In this document: in pieces, positions 44,545 through 53,807 of the stretch | How the letters are laid out: each line of letters starts with the position of its first letter | Numbering within the stretch: position 1 is the first letter of the stretch | Assembly: GCF_001485215.1 (NCBI RefSeq) | Contig: NZ_BBWW01000001.1 | Location: 2,666,001 to 2,730,000, forward strand | DNA: 64,000 bases | Source: Leptolyngbya sp. NIES-2104 | GTDB taxonomy: Bacteria; Cyanobacteriota; Cyanobacteriia; Leptolyngbyales; Leptolyngbyaceae | Direction of reading: 5' to 3' | Translations under genes and position numbers: made by a program | Notes under the pieces: model-generated | What the model was told of the DNA's origin: nothing | Seen by the model: the letters and a program-made list of their open reading frames with translations, nothing else | Databases searched by the model: none

Positions 44545-45228
44545 TTAACGCTTTCCAGTGACAATGTAAGCCACCCGCTTGCCAATATTCGCTGCGTGGT
44601 CTGCCATTCGTTCTAAATGACGAATCACCAAGACTTGCAGCACGATCGGCTCGATCATCCCTTTCACATCGCGCTGACGTGCTAACAAGTTATACAGTGT
44701 CTCGTAGTCTGAATCGACCATATCATCGCGAGATCGAACATCTAGCCCCGATTCCGCATTCAGATCGGACAGCGATTCGAGACTGAGCGCTAACATCGCT
44801 CGACAGCGATCGAACATTTGCCGAATCTGTCCCATATGGGGCGATTCAGGATAGGGAAATAGCTGAATTGCAACATCTCCTAGATTCTGGGCGTAGTCTC
44901 CGATGCGCTCCAAATCTCGGACAAGCTGCATCAACGCACTGAGTAATCTTAAATCTTGGGCAACTGGTGACTGAAGTGCGATCGTATTGACGCAATCGAG
45001 TTCGATCTGTTTATAGAGGCGATCGATCTTTTTATCCAGTTTGCGAATTTGGTCGGCGGCTTCAAGATTGCGTTCAAACAATGCTTCTCGTGCTAGACAG
45101 CAAGAGCGTTCGACTAAGGCACCCATTCGCAACACATCGCGCTGAATCCGTTTAATCTGTCGCTCGAATTGAACCCGTATCGGTTCTTGACCCTCTGGCA
45201 CGTTTTTATAAAACATTGATTTTTTCAA
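44545..45228 (-). CDS. phoU: phosphate signalling regulator PhoU
   Basis: A 227-residue all-helical protein with the two PhoU repeats: FERQIKRIQRDVLRMGALVERSC near the start and DVKGMIEPIVLQVLVIRHLERMADHAANIGKRVAYIVTG at the end. The latter contains the metal-binding ExxxDHAxNI motif, as does RIGDYAQNLGD in the first half. It restrains the PstSCAB-PhoR phosphate system. No pst genes are adjacent. Confidence 0.93.
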   Translation of the reverse strand: MKKSMFYKNVPEGQEPIRVQFERQIKRIQRDVLRMGALVERSCCLAREALFERNLEAADQIRKLDKKIDRLYKQIELDCVNTIALQSPVAQDLRLLSALMQLVRDLERIGDYAQNLGDVAIQLFPYPESPHMGQIRQMFDRCRAMLALSLESLSDLNAESGLDVRSRDDMVDSDYETLYNLLARQRDVKGMIEPIVLQVLVIRHLERMADHAANIGKRVAYIVTGKR

Positions 45229-45398
45229 TCGAGAGAAATCTGGGAACAGGCAACGAACGCTTCACTATAACAACAGAAGTCCAGGAAGTCAGGTGTTGTA
45301 AGAAACGTTTCTATGTTTTTCATTTTAGAGCGATCGATTTCGGACAGGATCTAGTAACCTAAGACTTTCAAGTCAAACTCCCTACCACTTCTACAATA

Positions 45399-46196
45399 AT
45401 GATTGCGAACCTTATCCCGACGAATTCCGCCATGTTTTCACCAGACGAGTCTTTCGCTGCTTATTCTCAAGGTCACAGTCTATTTGCCCAACTCCGAAGC
45501 CGTTTTCCGCAAGGGGCGCTGGTTTCAGAACTGGTTCAGGTGCACGATGGACTATTTGTGGTGAGAGCGATCGTGCAAGTCGGATCAACCACGATAGCGA
45601 CTGGAATGGCTGCCGCTGACAAAATCGAAGTCGCAGAAGATCGGGCGCGGGTGAGAGCAATGGAAGTGTTGGGAATTTCTCCGACGGGAGGCGCGGCGAC
45701 GTTTGATGTGGCGGCGCGATCGGAACCGGAACCCCGAAAAGAAGTCGAACCGAGTGTGACGGCTGAAATTCCTGAGATTTCTTTGCCTACGGTTGAAGCG
45801 CTCGTTCCCGAACTGCCGAAGAAGATGACGCGCAAGAAGAAGGAAGAGTCGATCGAGCCTGCTCCTGTTTCTGATTTGTTATCGTTTCCTGGTTTAGATA
45901 TGCCGGAAATTAAATCGGCTCCGGTCGAGTTCACTCGTGAGCCTGTACAGTTTACGCCTGATTTTGAAGACGATGAAGTAGAACCGCCTGCACCAGAACC
46001 GATCGATTTATCTGATGCGATCGCGCAAATTGGGACGGAAATCGAGCGAATTGGCTGGACAAAGAAACAAGGAAGCACGTATCTTCAAGACACCTACGGA
46101 AAGAAAACCCGTGCTGAATTGGACGAAGATGAACTGATCGAATTTCTGCACTATCTCAAAGCGTTACCGTCGAAAGGACAAGGGATTCCCTTCTAA
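45399..46196 (+). CDS. two-domain cyanobacterial protein, possibly DNA-annealing related
   Basis: A 265-residue protein (an internal ATG at 45432 is an alternative start) with two compact regions joined by an acidic, Pro-rich linker (about 105-205). The N-terminal region (about 20-90) ends IEVAEDRARVRAMEVLGI, which recalls the AE.RA..RAL..LG helix of single-strand annealing proteins of the RecT/Rad52/ERF group. The C-terminal region (about 215-265), with IERIGWTKKQGSTYLQDTYG and LIEFLHYLKALP, resembles small helical tails on such proteins. I cannot confirm this by alignment; treat the role as a hypothesis. It lies 6 bp before the cysteine hydrolase. Confidence 0.55.
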   Translation: MIANLIPTNSAMFSPDESFAAYSQGHSLFAQLRSRFPQGALVSELVQVHDGLFVVRAIVQVGSTTIATGMAAADKIEVAEDRARVRAMEVLGISPTGGAATFDVAARSEPEPRKEVEPSVTAEIPEISLPTVEALVPELPKKMTRKKKEESIEPAPVSDLLSFPGLDMPEIKSAPVEFTREPVQFTPDFEDDEVEPPAPEPIDLSDAIAQIGTEIERIGWTKKQGSTYLQDTYGKKTRAELDEDELIEFLHYLKALPSKGQGIPF

Positions 46197-46202
46197 ATAC
46201 TT

Positions 46203-46883
46203 ATGCCGTCAATTGCCGCACAACCTTACGAGTACGAGTTACCGATCGAGTCTGAGATCGCATTGATCGTGATTGATATGCAGCGCGATTTTCTTGAACC
46301 GGGCGGATTTGGTGAAGCTTTGGGAAACGATGTCGAACTGGCAACCGCGATCGTACCGACGGTGAAGCGACTACTCGAAGGTTGTCGAGCGATGAATCTC
46401 TCGATCTTTCATACTCAGGAAGGACATCGATCGGATTTATCGGATTGTCCCCAATCAAAACTAAAACGGGGTCGGGGAAATTTAGCGATCGGTGATCCGG
46501 GTAAGTTTGGGCGAATTCTCGTATTAGGAGAACCTGGAAACGAGATTATTCCAGAGCTTGCACCCATTCCCGGAGAGGTGTTGATTCCGAAACCGGGAAA
46601 AGGTGCGTTTTACAGTACTGATTTAGAAGTGCAGTTGATTGCTCGGAACGTTACGCATTTACTGATTGCGGGCGTAACAACTGAAGTCTGTGTGCAGACC
46701 ACGATGCGAGAGGCGAACGATCGCGGTTATGAGTGTTTGCTGGTTGAGGATGCAACCGCGAGTTACTTTCCTGAGTTTAAGCAAGCGACGTTAGAAATGG
46801 TACGGGCGCAGAGTGGAATTGTGGGTTGGACGGCGACGACCGATCAAGTGTTGGAAGGATTGCGATCGTGGAAAGAGAATTAA
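46203..46883 (+). CDS. isochorismatase-family cysteine hydrolase
   Basis: A 226-residue enzyme of the isochorismatase-like hydrolase superfamily. The catalytic triad is visible: Asp in [15 protein letters not shown], Lys in [12 protein letters not shown] and Cys in [12 protein letters not shown]. The long [19 protein letters not shown] section resembles the biuret/ureidoacrylate amidohydrolase branch rather than true isochorismatases. An amide or ureide substrate in nitrogen metabolism is thus plausible, but this is inferred. It starts 6 bp after the preceding gene and has no strong ribosome-binding site of its own, suggesting coupling. Confidence 0.85.
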   Translation: MPSIAAQPYEYELPIESEIALIVIDMQRDFLEPGGFGEALGNDVELATAIVPTVKRLLEGCRAMNLSIFHTQEGHRSDLSDCPQSKLKRGRGNLAIGDPGKFGRILVLGEPGNEIIPELAPIPGEVLIPKPGKGAFYSTDLEVQLIARNVTHLLIAGVTTEVCVQTTMREANDRGYECLLVEDATASYFPEFKQATLEMVRAQSGIVGWTATTDQVLEGLRSWKEN

Positions 46884-46921
46884 TATAGTACAATTTAACT
46901 AGATTAATTCCAGTGCGTTTC

Positions 46922-47711
46922 ATGCGACGAGATTCAATTTTCTATGCTTTATTCCGTCAATCGCCCAACTTGCTGTTTGAATTACTAGAAGATCCACCTG
47001 GACAGTCACAGCAATATCGCTTTGAATCAGTTGCGGTAAAAGAGCCAAGATTTGAAATCGACGGAGTATTTTTACCCCCTGAAGCTGATCCGCCTGGAAC
47101 CGTCTTTTTTGCTGAAGTACAGATGCAGAAAGACGAAAGGCTGTACGAGCGGATGTTTGGAGAATCAATGCTCTATTTCTACCGTAATCGTGAGTACTAC
47201 TCGGATTGGCAAGCGGTTGTCATTTATCCATCTCGCTCAACCGAACAGAGTAACTCTCACCCTTATCGGTCATTAATTAACAGCGATCAGGTGCATCGAG
47301 TATACCTAGATGAACTTGGTTCAATGGAAGAATTGCCGTTAGGAATTGCAGCAATGGTGCTAACAATTACAGCAGAATCCCGAAACACCGGAAAAAGCAA
47401 GAATGCTAGTTGAGCGGGCGGATCAAGAGATTACAGCACTACCAATTCGACAAGGCATAATAGATATTATTGGTCGAATTCTGGTTTATAAGTTCACAAC
47501 TCTTTCACGGCAGGAGATAGATGCAATGATGGGATATCGAATCGAGGATACAAGAATGTATCGAGAAGCAAAACAGGAGCGATCGCAAGAAATCGCGATT
47601 AATTTACTTCGCCAAGGACTCTCGATCGAAGCGATCGCTCAAGCTACAGAACTATCCGTCACCGAAATTCAAACCCTACAATCTCAGCTAGAGCAAGACG
47701 AATACCAGTAA
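46922..47711 (+). pseudogene. Rpn-family (DUF2887) putative recombination-promoting nuclease, frameshifted
   Basis: The N-terminal portion, MRRDSIFYALFRQSPNLLFEL, with the PD-(D/E)XK-like FEIDGVFLPPE and VFFAEVQMQKD, stops at 47413. The C-terminal portion resumes in the next frame (ARMLVERADQEITALPIRQG, IIGRILVYKFTTLSRQEIDAMMG) and ends at 47711. In intact members the two parts form a single chain of about 270 residues. One extra base in the CCC run at 47379-47381 would explain the break. I call it a frameshifted pseudogene, with sequencing error or translation of two pieces as alternatives. Confidence 0.75.
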
Positions 47712-47724
47712 GCATTCGTCTTGC
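47693..47724. terminator. hairpin between converging gene ends
   Basis: Stem GCAAGACGAAT (47693-47703) pairs perfectly with 47714-47724 around a 10-nt loop that contains the Rpn-type stop codon. It lies between that gene and the convergent small exported protein. No T-run is attached, so termination is only suggested. Confidence 0.35.
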
Positions 47725-47732
47725 AAAAGAAG

Positions 47733-48047
47733 CTACTTGTCGCCGACAACTTTCTCAACGGCTGCTTCTGCTTTTTCAATCAAGTTTGCTTGATCCGGAT
47801 TCTCTTTCTTAAAGATTTTGATATCCTTTTCGTACTCTTTTTCTAAACCATTCGGATCTTTAGCAGCTTGGATTGCTTTTTCGTAAGCTTCTTGGCGGCT
47901 GTCGTATTGTTCTCCATCCGGGCTGATCACTGCTTCGCTTCCAGGAGGTTGCAAGGAAACTTCAGCATAGGCAGGCGTGAAGAAACCTGTCCAAGACATC
48001 AAACCTACAAATAAAACTGCCAATACTCGCACGACTAGACGTTTCAT
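47733..48047 (-). CDS. small exported protein of unknown function
   Basis: A 104-residue protein from the ATG at 48047, just after an aggactt ribosome-binding site. The signal peptide (MKRLVVRVLAVLFVGLMSW, with cleavage likely after PAYA) directs it to the periplasm or thylakoid lumen. The mature 75 residues are charged and largely helical: SRQEAYEKAIQAAKDPNG, EKEYEKDIKIFKKENPDQ and IEKAEAAVEKVVGDK. I do not recognise a family. The longer open frame upstream of 48047 is not protein-like. Confidence 0.72.
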   Translation of the reverse strand: MKRLVVRVLAVLFVGLMSWTGFFTPAYAEVSLQPPGSEAVISPDGEQYDSRQEAYEKAIQAAKDPNGLEKEYEKDIKIFKKENPDQANLIEKAEAAVEKVVGDK

Positions 48048-48168
48048 ATAAAGTCCTCCAACATAATAATGAATTTGCGTTCGTGGCAATCTTACGAGAT
48101 TTGTGATCGCATCTCCGTCTATCACAGGACAGAAGCACCAAGATAAATGATTGAGAAAAACTTATAGT

Positions 48169-50595
48169 CTAGCTGAGTGTTCCGCGTGTGACTCCGAGTT
48201 GGTTTTGTAGTTTCAAATCGCGCCAGAGTTGTGCGCCTGTAATCTCACTGTTTAGAAGTTGACGATATCGATCGATTGTTTGCACGATCTGATTGCTCGA
48301 TTCATTCAGAAATTCGACTCGAAAGCGTTGTACGCCGCACTGTAATAGAGAGTGAACAAATTCCGCTCCAGTTTGTGCCGTTCCGTTGAAGACCGTGTTT
48401 CGGCAACCTGCATCAGCGTGAAGAACATGTTCGATTCTGGTACGATCGCGTAATTTTACTTCGTGTTTTTCACAAGGTCGCCCACAATTGGTAAAGTCGG
48501 TTCCTTCTGAGAGAAATGCACAGAAAACACAGTGCTCCATGTGAAACATCGGAATGTGTTGGTGAATCGTGATTTCAAACCAATCAGAGGGACAGCTTTT
48601 GATCAGATGCGTGAGTTGTTCGACATTGAGATCATAAGAAGCAGTGAGACGCTCTAAACCAAACTGCTTGAAGTAATGTGCTGTGATGGCGTTGGCAACG
48701 TTGAGTGAGAAATCACCGAGCTTTCTATCTTGCTCAAAATACTTCAAGTGATCATAGTTTCGGACTAAGTAACCGTCGGCATTCGATCGACGAACTTGCT
48801 CTAAGATCCATTGTTCATTTGGCTTCGTAATTCTCGGAGGTGCTACCCAGATCGCTGCATCTGAAGAGCGCCGCGTAAGTTCAACAGCTTGGCGATAGGT
48901 GCGAGGATCTTCAAATTCACAGTAAACAGTTTGAACTCCGGTTTTCAATACTGTTTCTAATTGTTTGAGATTGCGAACAAGAATGATTAACTCTGGTGTT
49001 TGAACTTGCGATGTTCGCTCTGGTAGCAAGTCTGTAAATGTTTGATTCTCGTTGAGCGTCCATTGTTTTGGCTGAATACGTAACTGTTCTAGTTGATCGA
49101 CAATTTCCCGCCGCATTCGATTCATCTCACTCATCGGAATCATTGCTGCTCCGTTGAGATGATTCTCTAGCTTCCCAAGCTTAAACGGTGTATTTCCCAG
49201 CCGTCCAAATTGTTCTTGCAATCGCTCGGATGTTAAAGGTTTAGAATGCGCCTCAACAAGCGGCATTTCAGATTCAATGCAGGTAATATGTCCACTCGTA
49301 TCTCTAGCGATCGCAGTTAATTTCTCTCCAATCTCACCATAAATTTCGATCTCGATCGGTCTTTGAAATCTCGGTTGATCGCCTGCGTAGGTTTGGCGAA
49401 TTTGGCGATCGAGATCCGGATCGCTCGTTTTCCAGAGTAAATCTCCGATACTAATTCGCCGCAAATTTAGCTGATCGCGTCCGAAGGTGAGGATTGTTTT
49501 ACCGTTTTGTCGATCGACCGCATAAATTCGTCCGCCTTCTTCTTTGGCCTCTGGATGTCCCGCATCAAACACAACGCCATCACCGGGTTTTACAGGTGCT
49601 TTGGATGCGATCGTAATTTGCTCCCGACGAATATCGATCACTTCACCGAGATAAACACCGCGTTTTTTCCCAAATCGAGCGTGAACTAATTCTTGATTGT
49701 TAATCCCTTCAAACCATCCAGTGTGTAAACCGCGTGAGAACGCCATTTCTAAGTTGTATTGTTCAGCATTCACATCAGTAATTGCTCGATCGAGTGCAGT
49801 TCGATAAACTCTGGTGACATTCGCCACGTATTCAGGAGCTTTTAACCGTCCTTCGATTTTGAGACAAGTGACCCCCGATCGCACAAGTTCCGGTAAAACT
49901 TCCAAGCCTGCCAAATCTTGAGGACTGAGCAAATAACGTCGATCGCCTAGATTGACCGTTTCTCCATCAGAAATCAACTCATACGGCATCCGGCAAGCTT
50001 GAGCGCATTCTCCTCGATTTGCCGATCGCCCCCCTAAAGCCTCACTGGTCAAACACTGCCCCGAATACGCCACACACAACGCACCATGCACAAACACTTC
50101 GAGCGGCAGAGTCACATTACGATCGCTTAATTGCTGCTGAATCTTATTAATTTCTTTGATCGAACATTCCCGCGCTAACACAACCAATTGACAGCCCAGT
50201 GATTTTGCAAACTCAACGCCTGCTGCACTTGTGACCGTCATTTGAGTTGAACCATGAATCGGAAAATCTGGGGATAAATGCCGGATCAGACGACAAATTC
50301 CGATGTCTTGAACAATCACCGCATCGACACCAGAACTGATAATCGATCGTAAATATTGTTCTACTTCTGCTAATTCATTCTGAAAGATTAGCGTATTTAA
50401 CGTGACGTAACCTTTCACACCCCGCCAGTGTAGAAATTCCATCAACTCTGGCAGATCAGATTCTGTAAAGTTTTCTGCTCTCATGCGGGCATTAAACCGA
50501 TCTAACCCGAAGTAAATCGCGTCTGCGCCGTTCTCGATCGCGGCTTTTGCACATTCCCAATTTCCCGCAGGAGCAAGTAGTTCCGGAGTTGTCAT
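48169..50595 (-). CDS. U32 family peptidase, RlhA/YhbU-like
   Basis: An 808-residue protein of the U32 'peptidase' group. The N-terminal PELLAPAGNWECAKAAIENGADAIYFG and HGALCVAYSGQCLTSEALGGRSANRGECAQACR carry the family signature and cysteines that probably bind an iron-sulfur cluster. Further cysteines (HCVFCAFLSEGTDFTNCGRPCEKH) complete the site near residue 690. Between lie the DUF3656-type region and the second barrel. Related proteins in enterobacteria modify rRNA or tRNA (RlhA, TrhP) rather than cut proteins, so RNA hydroxylation is the better guess. Confidence 0.9.
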   Translation of the reverse strand: MTTPELLAPAGNWECAKAAIENGADAIYFGLDRFNARMRAENFTESDLPELMEFLHWRGVKGYVTLNTLIFQNELAEVEQYLRSIISSGVDAVIVQDIGICRLIRHLSPDFPIHGSTQMTVTSAAGVEFAKSLGCQLVVLARECSIKEINKIQQQLSDRNVTLPLEVFVHGALCVAYSGQCLTSEALGGRSANRGECAQACRMPYELISDGETVNLGDRRYLLSPQDLAGLEVLPELVRSGVTCLKIEGRLKAPEYVANVTRVYRTALDRAITDVNAEQYNLEMAFSRGLHTGWFEGINNQELVHARFGKKRGVYLGEVIDIRREQITIASKAPVKPGDGVVFDAGHPEAKEEGGRIYAVDRQNGKTILTFGRDQLNLRRISIGDLLWKTSDPDLDRQIRQTYAGDQPRFQRPIEIEIYGEIGEKLTAIARDTSGHITCIESEMPLVEAHSKPLTSERLQEQFGRLGNTPFKLGKLENHLNGAAMIPMSEMNRMRREIVDQLEQLRIQPKQWTLNENQTFTDLLPERTSQVQTPELIILVRNLKQLETVLKTGVQTVYCEFEDPRTYRQAVELTRRSSDAAIWVAPPRITKPNEQWILEQVRRSNADGYLVRNYDHLKYFEQDRKLGDFSLNVANAITAHYFKQFGLERLTASYDLNVEQLTHLIKSCPSDWFEITIHQHIPMFHMEHCVFCAFLSEGTDFTNCGRPCEKHEVKLRDRTRIEHVLHADAGCRNTVFNGTAQTGAEFVHSLLQCGVQRFRVEFLNESSNQIVQTIDRYRQLLNSEITGAQLWRDLKLQNQLGVTRGTLS

Positions 50596-50674
50596 CGCTT
50601 TTTCGCATCAGAGCAGATTTCAATCTAGCATTCTAGCGAATTACATCGGTTTGAGAATTGCAAATGCACGATCG

Positions 50675-51127
50675 CTAATCTGGCAGAATTGGATCATCTT
50701 GAGGTGGATGCCATCCTCCTCGTATCCACAAACGACGAGCGCCAATAATTGAACCCTCATCATGCTCATCATCGTTCATGTCGAGCCGATCACAAGTTGC
50801 TCTCCCAATAGCTGTAAGTCCTACAATTCTCAAACCGTCCGCAGACCAAGAAAAATGCTCAGACCACAACTGCAATCTAGGATTAAACAAAGGCACAGTG
50901 CAACCTGTCTCTCGATCAGTACCTGCCGTAAAATTGTAGCGCCGCATATTACATCGGTGACACGCCAAAACTAAATTATCAACATCATCCGAGCCTTCTA
51001 AAGATTTGGGCTGACGGTGATCAAGTGTGAATCGAGTTGTACTTGCCTCTTCCGAAGAATGGCAATATTCGCATAAGTGATTTGCCCGCTGACGAACAAT
51101 TCGACGAGTTGAAGCGTTAATGGTCAT
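50675..51127 (-). CDS. HNH endonuclease
   Basis: A 150-residue HNH nuclease. The fold is LCEYCHSSEEA (first CxxC), TLDHRQPKSLEG with the catalytic DH, DNLVLACHRCN with the Asn and second CxxC, and MRRYN. Similar stand-alone HNH proteins are numerous in cyanobacteria and are not tied to known mobile elements. Its start overlaps the stop of the upstream small gene by 4 nt, which suggests the two products work together. Confidence 0.9.
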   Translation of the reverse strand: MTINASTRRIVRQRANHLCEYCHSSEEASTTRFTLDHRQPKSLEGSDDVDNLVLACHRCNMRRYNFTAGTDRETGCTVPLFNPRLQLWSEHFSWSADGLRIVGLTAIGRATCDRLDMNDDEHDEGSIIGARRLWIRGGWHPPQDDPILPD

Positions 51128-51363
51128 GAACCTGCGATCGTGCGAGCATTAAGTAAGGTAAAAATTCGATCAAGCTCTGCTAGTCCTTTTAGTTCCGCTA
51201 GTTGTTCGTCTGTAAGTTGTTCTTGTTTGTATAAAGCAATCAGTTCTTCAAAACGATTCTGTAGTTCTTCGGTAAATTTAAATAGCTTCAAGCCTCTTAC
51301 AGTTTCTACAGTAATGCCTGTTTCCACCCATGAAGACGGCTGAACCATCAATTCTGTAACCAT
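51124..51363 (-). CDS. small helical protein paired with the HNH nuclease
   Basis: A 79-residue protein with a KLFKFTEELQNRFEELIALY stretch, followed by KQEQLTDEQLAELKGLAEL, that should form amphipathic helices. The family is unknown to me. The 4-nt overlap with the downstream HNH gene and the shared orientation point to a two-gene operon. I speculate about a regulator or immunity-like partner, without direct evidence. Similar pairs appear frequent in cyanobacterial genomes, from memory only. Confidence 0.6.
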   Translation of the reverse strand: MVTELMVQPSSWVETGITVETVRGLKLFKFTEELQNRFEELIALYKQEQLTDEQLAELKGLAELDRIFTLLNARTIAGS

Positions 51364-51433
51364 TGTTGGATATCAGTAATGTTGTGCTCTGATCGTAATC
51401 GATTCTGAAAGATTATAGTCCAAGAGTCCAATC

Positions 51434-52876
51434 TCACAAAATCGGAGCAAACAATCGCGCAATTCGGGCAATCAAGCGAAATAAAAGCGATCGCTTCTGA
51501 TAATCTCCAGGTTCAACGATTTTGCAGAGTTCTAGATCGTCTTCGAGCATTTTTTCAACCGATCGCACAAAGATTTGATCCAGCACAAACACCATCACTT
51601 CAAAGTTCAGTAGAAACGATCGATTATCAAAATTCACCGTTCCAACTCCCGCGATCGCATCATCGATCAAAATCACTTTCTGGTGCATAAATCCAGGCTG
51701 ATATCGATAGATTTTCACACCCGCTGTTTCCATCTCGTTGTAATACGAAAACGCACAGAAATAGACCATGAAATGGTCGGGACGATTCGGCAGTAAAATT
51801 CGCACATCGACCCCCCGGATTGCAGCGAGTTTGAGCGCTGTCGCGATCGAGTCATCGGGCACAAAATACGGACTAGCGATCCAGAGCCGCGATTTTGCTT
51901 GATTAATCGCATTCACAAAGAACATTGTGCAAGCCGGAACATGATCGGCAGGTCCGGTCGGAAATACTAACGCGGTTTGATTAAATTCCGGCTTTGGATC
52001 AATGTTCCAGTTGACTTCAGGAAGCTTACGAGTTGCCCAAAACCAGTCGCCTAAAAAGCTGCCCTGTAAACATTTGACAGCCGTTCCTTGCACTCTCATA
52101 TGAGTATCTCGCCACGGACTTAAGGGCGGTTTGTAGCCGAGGTACTCATCAGCAATATTTAATCCACCCACAAAGCCGATCGCACCATCGACAATCAGAA
52201 TTTTCCGGTGATTACGGAAGTTAATTTGCCAGCGATTTCCTCGTCCTTTGGTGCTTTTGAAAGGTTTGACTTTAATCCCAACTTGACGCATTGATCGTAA
52301 ATACGATCGAGCTAATCCCCGTGTTCCAATTCCGTCATATAGCAAATAAACTCGAACACCCTGTTTTGCTTTCTGGATGAGTACTTTGCAGAATTCATTG
52401 CCAATCTCATCATCATCTAAGGTATAAGTCTGAAGTAAAACATAATCGGTTGCTTCTCGGATTGCCGTTAGCATTGCCTTAAACGTTTCTTTTCCGTCTA
52501 GCAACAATTCAAAACGATTCCCTGTTGTGAATGGAATCGTCGCTAACGATTCTGCTAATTGTTGCAGTGAAATGAATGCTTTGGGTAAATCTGTTTTGTA
52601 CTCTAAAGCTTCCTGATAAACCTGTTGAGCTAAGGTATTATGTTCGACATAAGCGGCGTGAAGGGCTTCCGCATAGCCGTAAAATCGATTGCGTCCCAGA
52701 ACCCAGTACAGCGGAATCGCCAACCAAGGAAACGTCAGCAGCGAAATACTCCAAGCAACCGCACCCCGCGACGATCGCACATTCATGACGGCATGAGCCG
52801 CATTAATCACGCCTAAGAGATGAACAACAACTGTGACAATGCTAAAGATACGAACGGAACCACCGACGCTCAGCAT
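51434..52876 (-). CDS. cls: cardiolipin synthase (phospholipase D type)
   Basis: A 480-residue membrane enzyme that joins two phosphatidylglycerol molecules into cardiolipin. Two N-terminal membrane helices (VTVVVHLLGVINAAHAVM and WSISLLTFPWLAIPLYWVLG) precede two HKD-type catalytic motifs, HRKILIVDGAIGFVGGLN and HQKVILIDDAIAGVGTVN. Both contain HxK(x)4D, so it is catalytically complete. Length matches bacterial Cls. It is immediately upstream of nothing else on its strand except the EEP gene, which starts 833 bp further out. Confidence 0.92.
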   Translation of the reverse strand: MLSVGGSVRIFSIVTVVVHLLGVINAAHAVMNVRSSRGAVAWSISLLTFPWLAIPLYWVLGRNRFYGYAEALHAAYVEHNTLAQQVYQEALEYKTDLPKAFISLQQLAESLATIPFTTGNRFELLLDGKETFKAMLTAIREATDYVLLQTYTLDDDEIGNEFCKVLIQKAKQGVRVYLLYDGIGTRGLARSYLRSMRQVGIKVKPFKSTKGRGNRWQINFRNHRKILIVDGAIGFVGGLNIADEYLGYKPPLSPWRDTHMRVQGTAVKCLQGSFLGDWFWATRKLPEVNWNIDPKPEFNQTALVFPTGPADHVPACTMFFVNAINQAKSRLWIASPYFVPDDSIATALKLAAIRGVDVRILLPNRPDHFMVYFCAFSYYNEMETAGVKIYRYQPGFMHQKVILIDDAIAGVGTVNFDNRSFLLNFEVMVFVLDQIFVRSVEKMLEDDLELCKIVEPGDYQKRSLLFRLIARIARLFAPIL

Positions 52877-52884
52877 GGCTTAAC

Positions 52885-53709
52885 TCAAAGATGAAACTCA
52901 ACTAGCATCGGTTTATGATCAGACGATTGAATGTGATCGAGAACACACGCTTGAAGAGCGTTCTGCCGCAAGCCGCGATAGAAAATATGATCGAGCGGTG
53001 GAGACAACAAAAATCGCTTGATATTTTGAGCATCTGTTTCGGGAAACTCTGCTCTCGATAAACCGAGCCTGCGCGTCATCTTATCAAGCATCTGCCACCG
53101 AGATCGATTCCATGTGTTGAAATCTCCTGAAAAGATGATCGCTCCGGTATGTTGTGCGATCGCGTTTTCCAGTTCCCTTAGCTGTGCCTTAAACTTCTCT
53201 AAATCAACAAAGTTAATCAAATGAGAATTAATGGTCATCAAGCTTCCCAGTCCCAACGGGTGTTCTGTGACTAAGGAAACTTTGGGTGTGTTCGAGACAG
53301 GCTCAAAGTGTTCGGTGACTAGGGCGCGGTGATTAATCGAGGTCGATCGTGAAGCGCTCAGAACGCCTGCATAAACGTTGTGATATTGATCAATAAAATT
53401 AGGGGCAAAACTCCAGCTTAATTCTGCCAGTTTGAAATTCTTCGTGCGGGCACACAGGCTGAATTCTTGAAGAAAAATCAGATCCGGACAATAGCGATCG
53501 AGCATCCAATCAAAGTCGCGTTGCCAGGTGCTACTGTCATTGTTTTTGGCGATGTTCCAATTCAGTACCCGAATCGCTTTTTCATTCAGCGGAGCGGTTT
53601 GGGCGTGATGATGATGAAAAACGGTTTCATCGGTGCGAACGAATCGGTACAGCGGCAGTAAATTTCTTAGGGAAGAATTTCCTGCGAAGCCAGTTTCCAA
53701 CTTGGACAT
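52885..53709 (-). CDS. endonuclease/exonuclease/phosphatase (EEP) family hydrolase
   Basis: A 274-residue metal-dependent phosphodiesterase of the EEP (DNase I-like) superfamily. Motifs in order: LNWNIAKNN near 60, LIFLQEF with the metal Glu, NSHLIN, FSGDFNTWNRSR with Asp and Asn, and the C-terminal SSDHKPMLVEF with the catalytic His. The substrate may be a nucleic acid or a phospholipid; its position next to cardiolipin synthase (8 bp apart, same strand) makes the latter possible. The ATG at 53709 is preferred over 53727 because of a gaa-rich upstream spacer, though both are possible. Confidence 0.88.
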   Translation of the reverse strand: MSKLETGFAGNSSLRNLLPLYRFVRTDETVFHHHHAQTAPLNEKAIRVLNWNIAKNNDSSTWQRDFDWMLDRYCPDLIFLQEFSLCARTKNFKLAELSWSFAPNFIDQYHNVYAGVLSASRSTSINHRALVTEHFEPVSNTPKVSLVTEHPLGLGSLMTINSHLINFVDLEKFKAQLRELENAIAQHTGAIIFSGDFNTWNRSRWQMLDKMTRRLGLSRAEFPETDAQNIKRFLLSPPLDHIFYRGLRQNALQACVLDHIQSSDHKPMLVEFHL

Positions 53710-53807
53710 AGTTGATTCCAGATGCAACCGTGTGCAAACCTATCTTACTCCTTAATACAAGTTAACGAATCTTTAATCGAAATGAAGAGGAACGCTTGAT
53801 GCAGTCT

